Origin: Xiphophorus maculatus
Lineage: Eukaryota; Chordata; Actinopteri; Cyprinodontiformes; Poeciliidae
Assembly: GCF_002775205.1 (NCBI RefSeq)
Contig: NC_036457.1
Span: forward strand, 8,944,024 to 9,008,023
Length of the DNA stretch: 64,000 bases
Direction: 5' to 3'
A model generated the notes under the pieces. That model saw only the letters and a program-made list of their open reading frames with translations. It ran no database searches and was not told the origin of the DNA. The position numbers and the translations under genes are program-made. Of this stretch, positions 55,601-64,000 are shown in pieces (position 1 is the first letter of the stretch; each line of letters starts with the position of its first letter).

Positions 55601-58600
55601 TTATACATTCCTGTTCGCTCAAATGTGGTTTTTGCAGGCCAGGCCACGCTCCGGTCACCTTGTTTATCTACCCTGTTGTATCTGCAGTGATTTGCAGCTC
55701 GACAGATGACCGACTGTCCGGCTTTCTGCTGTTCTCACATATTCATCTCTCTGAACAAGCAATCGAACTTTGAGGAAAGATTTGCTCCGTGTTTCTGCAG
55801 GCATCATCAGAGCTCCTAATACTCAGATTCTGAAATGTGATTGAGGACAAAAAAAGCCCCAAAAATGTCCAGTTTGTTTTAAATCTGGGAAAATAAATAT
55901 ACTTTCCAGGGTTGTAATTTGGCTGTGATCCAAAAGCCAATCTAAACTAAGGAAGGAGCTGAGCAGACCACACTCCTTCCAGTCACTAGATATTTATCCC
56001 CTAGACATATTACAAGGCTTTTCCAATTGTAAGCAATAATGAAAATATAACCACTGACATTCAAAGCTTTACTCTCTGGGAATTCTGTTTGGCAGAGTTA
56101 TGCGTTTATCTTTACAGCACTGTGTAACTGCTGGAGAACATTTCATTGTTAATTTTATTGTAAATAATTAGATTTACATCATATTAAAAGGGAACAGCAG
56201 TCTGAATTCCAAACTAATTGTAATTGTTCCACATGACCTCCAAAAAAGCAGTCATACTGCCGCTTTAATTGGTGTCCAGAGGAAAATATCATGGCTATAA
56301 GGGTCGGTAAAATGTGAGCAGATTCAAAGCATAACTTTACCACCATTTCAAGAAACAATCTGGCAGGACTGGACTGAAAAATGATGTCAGGTTTGAATTA
56401 AATCAGGTAATTTATACCGTATGTTTGTAATTAGGTATAAATACTTATTGTTACCTGAGGACATTGTGTGTTTAAAATTGGCCATTTTTCCCTCAATGTT
56501 TTCCACAAAAGTTCTGGTTCAGAAACAATGTGTAGCATCACACCCAATATGATTTCAAATATTTCCTTAAACATCTTGGCCAACAAAACATTAATTGATC
56601 TTTTTTAAAAATTATATTTTGGTGTGTAATGATGCAATCATTTGTCAAAAATTATAATCTTTACAAATGAATTTTACTGACTGGAGTAAAAGTGGATAAA
56701 ACAGTGGATTCAGTCACAGTGGTCCAGCTGGTGGAAACAGTGGCTGTTTAAATTTAGTAAGAGGAATGTGAAAGGTCATAAACTAGAATGCTTTTAGGTT
56801 TTGGCCTTCAGAGGAACCAGTTAACTCACTAGAAAAATAAAGACCAGTGAAGCAGCCTGAATAAATGTACATGTATACACAAGGGGAACTAAAAGACATA
56901 GTTATTGACTTCTAGTATTTGTTTCAGTTCGCTATTCACTCAAACTCCAAATGGTTTTAACCAGGTTTCCAGTTGCAGAAGCATATATTCTTACATTAAA
57001 ATACTTCCCTGTAATTGTACCAGGTCATGTGGCAAACCAAAGCAATATATCAAATTTGGAAGTAGGAGAAACAGCAAAATTGAGAAATGAGATTTGACCT
57101 TAAAGTTACCCTGTGTTCTTCCTCATCTATCTGGCCCACTAATCACAAGTCCTAAAATGCCCCCAATAGTACACCACCATCTTCCCCATGCCCCGCCCTG
57201 ATTACAGCTTTCTGATTGGTCCTAATCGACTCCACATGTGGCCCGTGTTCACAGTGAAGACACCGAATGTGACACGCACAAGCACACTAAATGAAACGCG
57301 GTTGAATTACGTTCCACAAAAATACGCTTCAGTGCAATGTGTTACACTGACCACAGCTCATCTAAAAATATCAAAAAAGTCAAAAAAGCTCAAACTTTGT
57401 GAATTAAATGGCCGCAAACCACCCCTCAGAACCCAGACAGTTAGACCGAACCAGTAAAACGGGAGGAAAAAGGGGGTGAAAGGGAGCAAAACCGAGCACA
57501 TAAATCACACCCCAAAGCCTGCATTATAATGACATGCTCACATAAATGCAGGGCAAATGATTCCTCGCGATTCTTAAAATAACTTTGCCAAACGAGGCCT
57601 CTCTGCTTAAGCCGTGACTCTCAGAGGCATGGATTGCCACAGGGAGCGACGATACAAGGCGGGAAAGAACCCTCATAACAATGACCCTTGTTTACACTGG
57701 CAGAGCATAGCTTTGTTTTCACTGGGCTCTGCAGACCAGTGTGCGTGTGCATGTATGTTGGTGTTTGCGTGCCCTGTGCTGACCAACGCTGAAAATATTT
57801 GAAGCAAAACCTTGCAAGCCGAAGGGGATATAATGAAATATTAGAGCCTAATTATCTGAGGTGAGATCAAAACTGTGCCAATTACTTTAATGTAATGTAG
57901 CCCTTGAGAACATGCAAGAGTGGAGGGGTTCGGGGGCTCGGGGGGCTGCAGGGGAATAAACATTTACAGCATTGTTTTAAATTCCCTGTTTGGCCCTGAA
58001 ACCGAACATATGTAGTGTGTTTAAGGGGGAAAAAATACACTGAGACAATGTGCTGGCATTTTGTTGGAAGTCTGAGAATAAACTGTCTGGTTTTAATTAG
58101 CACACAGCCAGTGCCTACTTAATCTACACCAATAAAGTGCTGATTAAAGCTCAAAACTCAACTCATGCACACAAAAGGGTAATAATTCAGTGAATCTGTT
58201 CAATGTTTATTGACACATGGAAACAAGAAAATGTTTTATTCTCTTTTGGGTCTTTCTCTTACCTCCCACAGACATGCAGACAGACATCTCCATGCACACA
58301 TTCATGAACTCATCCACAAACCCAAACACACACAGTCATTTTTCACTTAGGTAATGGCATTCCTGCGGAATAACAAGCGAGGTGAACAGGGCAGAAGCTG
58401 AAGGTGTCGATAAAGCTTCTCAGTGGTCCCTCCCCCAGTGTAACGCCATAACAGTATCCAGATGACAACAGCCTTATTGAGGTTGAGTGTGAATATGTGT
58501 CAATTTTGACTTCTTATGAGAGACAGACAATGCATGGACATAACGCAGTATAAAGATGTGAGTAGGCATGAGTGTCTAAAAAACCAGTGGCTGGAAAAGT

Positions 58601-61108
58601 TTATTTACTACCATTAAAAAACAGAGATGCTACCTCTCCATCTGTGGGAATAAATGGCTTAAAAAATTGTCAACGTGTTTTAAGTTTTCATCCATTTCCT
58701 TAGATTAGGGACTGTATGTCAGAGGGCATGATTAACTCACTCATTCTTGTCTTGTGTATACAAACCAGATCAGGTTTAACAGCAGTAATGTGAACACCAC
58801 CAAGGGACTGGTGGTCTGTGCTAAGGCCTTTTTCTGGTTCTGCTCCAATTTTCTGTTAGCTTAAACCATGCAAATTACTTTATTGCTTTATTAGGTTTAG
58901 AGTTTAGCATGTACAAGTGCTAGGAAAGAGTTACAACCCACTATCATTATGGAAATTTCAGAGGAGTCCTGAAGCAAAAGGCCAACAGTTTTACTTTTGC
59001 ACCTTCCACAAATATTGACATCCCCAGTAAATGTGTGTACAAAAGCCCTTTAAAAACCAGTAGATCCTGGATTAGAGGTTAGGAGACACTGTGATCCACC
59101 TAAAACAGAAAAGGCTGCATAAAAAAATGAGTTAGCAACTTAGGTTATAGCAGTTGTCACTGACTGGACCAATATGAACCAAGAAGTCAGATTTTGACAA
59201 CTAATTTTTGTGACCTACGTTGAATAATTGATTGGTCAAAACATAAATTGTACCACAATTTTTCAGAACAAACTTTGGTTTGTGGGTTCTTACTAATTAT
59301 TTGAATGGCACCCATACCTCTAATCGTCTTCAGGAAGCAAATAGATGGAAAACTTATAAAAACAGAAACTAATTATAGCCCAAACAGGACATCTAGAAGA
59401 ACTATAATAAATGCTATTCTTAGAAAATCTCATACAAAAGGTCTTGGAAAAAATATTTAAATGTGCTAAAAAAATATTTTTGAAACTCAAAGCTCTGCCA
59501 AATTTAAAAGTGATTTAAAATTAATTTCTATGGCTCTTTGAACACCTTTATGTTGACACATCCAATAGGTGTGGAAATCTCTAATCATTATTTTGTGTTT
59601 TTCGGTAAAAAAAATATATATATATATCATAATATGTCACAAATGTTACTTTACATTCAAGACAAGGAGAACTAATTATTGACACTTTGTGAAATCAAGA
59701 AATTTTCTTTTTCAGAACGAGTTTGTCCTACAGTTGCAGCTTTTTTTTTTATCACAATACAGGTTTACAGAGCGACAGCAGCTCTAAAAAAGACAAATGG
59801 TAATACAATCCTAAGAGAAGATAGCTTCACTCCCTACTTTTCAGCCTTACTTCTATTGTATGTCCGAATTCAGCTCCAAAACACAGCATTCACAATTTTA
59901 ATGGATAAACTGTGCCAATTACTTTACCACCTTCTGTAGGAGACATATGAATGTTAATGTATGCATACACACACACACACCCACATGCAAGGTCTCCACA
60001 GACTGTCTTCAAATTGTGATCGCTCTCACCTCACCACAACCATTCGTTTCACTCCACAGCCCCAGCTGTTTTAACTATTTAAGTGCTCCTCATTCTCAAC
60101 ACAAGCCCATACAGGGTATCATTAATATACATGCAGTGACAGAAATAGACAGAATAGGGTCATAATCATGTAAGAAAGACTTTATTCTGGTACGCTCCCT
60201 CAGATACCACAAAACATGTAAATTATTTTGTATCTCTGATTTTATATCTTTGATGCTAATAAATAAAAAATAAATGTACTAAACTCTTAATCGGACTAGA
60301 AATGTGGCCACAGCGAGCAGATTGGATCTCTGTTGCTAATGTGGCTGTTTTCATCAGTCGAAAGCAAAAGAAACTTATCTGAGGCTGAAATCAGCAAAGC
60401 TCGTCATTATCTGGTGTCCATCTGTGGGTCAACAAGGATGCACCCAATGCTGAATCATCAAGCCAAAGCCACCAGCCTAAACTCACTCTTTCGTATCATA
60501 GTTATGAGCTCATGGGGGCTGTTTTCATAGGTGAACACAGCAGCTGAGGTCACCGAATGACTGTCTCGTCTGTAAACCACCAAGATGCAGACGTGTCATT
60601 TGTTCTCACTGATATAAAAGGGAGAAGTATCAGTGTGAATGTTGTAGGATATTTTTGGGCAAAATAAGACATAAAGGCAACATGCAACAAGCATGCCCTG
60701 ACAACTGTCAAGGCTACTCTGAACAATAGTGCTATCTTTAGCTGAGGACAACAACTGGTTGAACAAAGGCGATAATAACATCAGCAACTGAAAGAAATCT
60801 ACTGGGACCAGAAGAGTGCATAATACTCCAAGATTAACCGCTGTTAAATCTATTTCCCATGACGCCCAACAATAAATTGACATACAGCATTTGCTGTTAA
60901 GAAAATGAATGAACAAATTAACTAGAGGAACCAATGATTATAAAATGACAGGAAGACTTTATTTACATGTCCTTCTCTCAGTGTGCATACTAGCTAACTA
61001 TTGCTTTTCAAAGCTACAAATAGAGGAAAACAATGCAATCACAGCTTTTACAACATAATACAATAATAGCATGCAGAAGTAGAATCTGATAAGGATAGTC
61101 TTTAGCAG

Positions 61109-61155
61109 ATGTTTGCATTGATTTGGATTTTGATGAACAAAATCAATGCAAACAT
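61109..61155. repeat. Perfect inverted repeat, 16-base arms
   Basis: ATGTTTGCATTGATTT (61109-61124), 15-base spacer, then its exact reverse complement at 61140-61155. Each arm contains the POU-type word TTTGCAT/ATGCAAA. Confidence 0.9.
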
Positions 61156-62744
61156 TTAAGGGAAACCTGTTCTACCTTTCAAGCTTTCCTTTAAAAAGTT
61201 GATTTCACAACTGCCTTTGTCGCAAGTTAAGACAAACGAGGTAATCATACGAAGATAGAACAGTGTTGCATGCATTGTTTAAGAGATTCCCAACAGCTAA
61301 GTGGCTTTTCAGTAAACACACAACAGAAGTGAATTAAATTAGAAGCTGTTGTCTTAGACACTAGAGGGCAAAATTATAGAAGCATCACAAAGCATCTTCT
61401 TTCAGCATCTGTGCATCATTATGTACTCTATGATTTGATGCAGAACATCTCATTCTATTCGTTATTCAGGTAAAAACACTACCGCCTGCCTTATGTGTGT
61501 AAACTGTATATCACTGGTGTTACTGTGCTCTGTCATCATCAAGCAATTATACAAACCATAAGTGAGAATGATTACGGCCACCAGATCTCAGATAAGTAAT
61601 ACCTTACTGTATTACGCAAACAGACAATCAGTGATAACTTAAGCATCATCATATTAAAACCGCCACGTGGGCGTGCGTATCTAAATGTGAGGAATGTTTT
61701 TTTTTGTTTTTTTCCCCAAGTGCTGACAGAGTTATACATTAGAGGTGGGTTCTGGAAAGGGATACTGATAGCGAGTCCTGGCTCAGTCTAAGTTTGTCAT
61801 CCGTCTAATCATACGACACCTGAGATTACATAATGGGAAAAACATCAACACTGTTTGTTTAGTCTACCATTAAACACTATACTGGAGTTTTAACTGTCCA
61901 AAACATCTTTTCAGCAGAAATTGTTACACAGTAATTGAAATGAAAGGGTCAATGGTAAGAGGAAGAACAGAGTACAAAAATAGAGACAAGGATAAAGGAA
62001 TAACCAGGCGGGCATAAAAAAGGAGAAATTACGGACAGAAAGCAGGAGTGGTAACAATTACTAGGTGATGGATCAAAAACCTAAATGATGCAGATAATAG
62101 ATATGTAACCCAATCCAAAATAAAGGTGTTTTGTGTTGAGTTAGGTTCATGGAAAGTGTAATAATTTAGAATGTGTTAAACATGTTTGCCTAAATATTTC
62201 AAAATTGTTATAAATAAGTGTTAACAAAAAGCTGTGCTTATAAGTACTTAAAGTAATATGGTATAATAAGTTTAAAGAATTTGGAAATACGTAGTTAAAA
62301 CTGTTTCTTAGTAAAATAATCGTCACCAAATTTTACTTTGAAGGGATCATGTTTGCAAGGGGAAGTGATGTAGAGCAAAGCAACTTATATTTTAGGTTAT
62401 CATTGCTGGCGTAGGTGGACATTGAAGTGTGGGCCCACATTAACTTAGGTTTTGTGAAACTAAAAGACTGAAACATTTGCAATTTTGTTATTTTATTATT
62501 GTGTTTAATATATGTTCATACCTCATACAGGTGTGTGTGTGTGTGTTTGATTTTAATAGAATAGTATTTGGAGTTTATTATTCTTACTGAGAGCTGTATT
62601 ATTGGGTGAAAAGAATATAAAGTACTGGTGTATTATTACTCTAAGGTGAGTGAAACTCAACAGGTTTAAACACAAGAGTGTATTAGAGTTATTATTTGTA
62701 AGTTAATAGGTTTAACGAACTCAATGCTGAAGTGAGCAATGCTG

Positions 62745-62777
62745 ACTTTAACATTGAGCATCACTAAATGTTAAAGT
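62745..62777. repeat. Perfect inverted repeat, 11-base arms
   Basis: ACTTTAACATT (62745-62755), 11-base spacer, reverse complement at 62767-62777. The first arm recurs directly at 62785-62795. Confidence 0.85.
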
Positions 62778-64000
62778 AATGCTTACTTTAACATTGAAAC
62801 TGTTAAACATTGAAATTACTATGAATCAAATTATACCTAAGCTTCCTAGATTTCTTGTATGTTGCATAAAGATTTGTGATTTGAGACAAATAAAGGTCCA
62901 GAATCAACTTTAAACATCAACTTAAAAGTCTTGTATTTTAGCATTTGTGATGTAATCTCCAGATGACTCGAGGGTCACAACCACCGTATTTGCACCATGC
63001 TGCTTAAAAGCTGCTTCATTTCCTCACATCTGGACCCACATAGGAAACAGTCCACATCTACATATTAGGAATATATGCAAAACTGATACATTGTATGCCA
63101 CCAAATGCATTTGTACCACATACCAGGTGCAATTACCAGACCTATCCTTTCCCAGCAGAGAATTTTTAACATGATTCTACTGTCAACTATTATTAGAACC
63201 AGATCCATAGTTAGACAGTAGTAAGCAGGTGCTACTACAGAATGCACTCAGCAGCTGTTTGTGATCAACAGACAGAGAGGAGAGACAGTAAAAGAGAGCA
63301 GGACAGTCTCTATAAACATGCCCTGTCTTCATTTCAAAGGGGAATGAGAAAGTTTTTAGACAGATCCCACAGTGATTCTTGGGTCAACCGATCAAGGTAA
63401 AGACTCAAATTTATGCCCGATGTGTTTCCACTCACACAGTAGAGATGTTCTGGTTGTCTGTGTTGCAGTCTATATTTCCTAAAACAACGAATACGTGTGC
63501 TTCTATTTCCGGTGACTCCGGTCGACACAGCCATGGCTTTTAAACAGCTTGAGACCAAACAGATGTGGAGGCATGTCCCCAGGGTTACGAGAGCAGAAAG
63601 ACAGAGCGCAAGAGATCAGCCGAGAGAGGAACGCTAGACTCAGAGACAGCTCCAGACACTTTTACAACAGTCTTTAAAATAAACACCTGCTGCAGCTGAA
63701 GTGCTTTGCACAGACCAGAGAACCTGAACATATCGCCACACATAAACAATCCTTATGAGCAATTCAATAACAATATTAGATTTGTGCAAGTTTTACAGTC
63801 AAGTATTTTAACAACAATTGTAAATTCTGTTGTCTTGAAAACTACAAAAGACCTTGATTGGACAGCCAACTGTGGCTTGTCTTTTCTTACAATCCCTTTT
63901 ACTGATTTGACCAAAGCCAGACTTGCATAAGCACATACAGAATACAAATGTCACCATTTGACACATTACGCTCAGCTGTATGAGACAGAGTAAATATCCA

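Larger units (their letters stand above)
52642..64000. other. Gene-poor region upstream of eva1a
   Basis: More than 11 kb in which no coding gene, RNA gene or intact transposon was recognised. It should contain the eva1a promoter, any 5' UTR exons and regulatory DNA. Seen directly: a short tandem repeat around ACTAAGTATAA (55166-55206), a TA run near 59609-59625, a CA run near 59967-59982, a GT run at 62531-62547, inverted repeats at 61109-61155 and 62745-62777, and a less AT-rich segment at 57180-58130. Open frames here, the longest about 112 codons, show no family signature. Confidence 0.6.

Noticed and set aside
57188-57457. Open frame of 89 codons on the plus strand
   Set aside because: The predicted peptide has no recognisable family motif, no splice-site support and no neighbouring exons; the length is within what chance gives in a less AT-rich stretch.

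Overview
This window looks like ordinary nuclear DNA of a ray-finned (teleost) fish. It has multi-exon vertebrate genes with GT-AG introns, long AT-rich introns and intergenic stretches, many microsatellites, and degraded Tc1-type DNA transposons of the kinds common in teleosts. The species cannot be read from the sequence.

Six protein-coding genes are supported exon by exon, with reading frames that join correctly across every splice junction. In order they are: prep (minus strand, prolyl endopeptidase, N-terminal half only, running off the left edge); a prdm1/Blimp-1 paralogue (plus strand, PR/SET domain plus five zinc fingers); xkr5 (plus, XK-family membrane protein); tram2 (plus, ER translocation-associated membrane protein); efhc1 (minus, axonemal DM10 protein, here without its EF-hand); and eva1a (minus, TMEM166/FAM176A, a small membrane protein linked to autophagy).

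Layout: 1-2512 prep; 2513-15120 intergenic with several Tc1 relics; 15121-23709 prdm1; 23710-27038 intergenic with an unusual cluster of hairpins and a transposon relic; 27039-31611 xkr5 and its 3' UTR to about 32.9 kb; 33583-41090 tram2; 42066-48236 efhc1, tail to tail with tram2; 48237-50757 intergenic with a TA microsatellite inside a transposon relic; 50758-52641 eva1a; 52642-64000 a gene-poor stretch upstream of eva1a in which no coding gene was recognised.

The genes do not form one pathway. prep and prdm1 are near neighbours on human 6q21 and tram2 and efhc1 are neighbours on human 6p12, whereas XKR5 (8p23) and EVA1A (2p12) lie elsewhere in human, so the window joins conserved pairs into a fish-specific order. 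The observations most worth following are a full-consensus RFX X-box upstream of the ciliary gene efhc1, the loss of the efhc1 EF-hand, a cluster of near-perfect inverted repeats at 25.1-25.3 kb with similar fold-backs elsewhere, and a Tc1-type element with intact TA target duplication filling most of one efhc1 intron. No new enzymatic or defence system was found.
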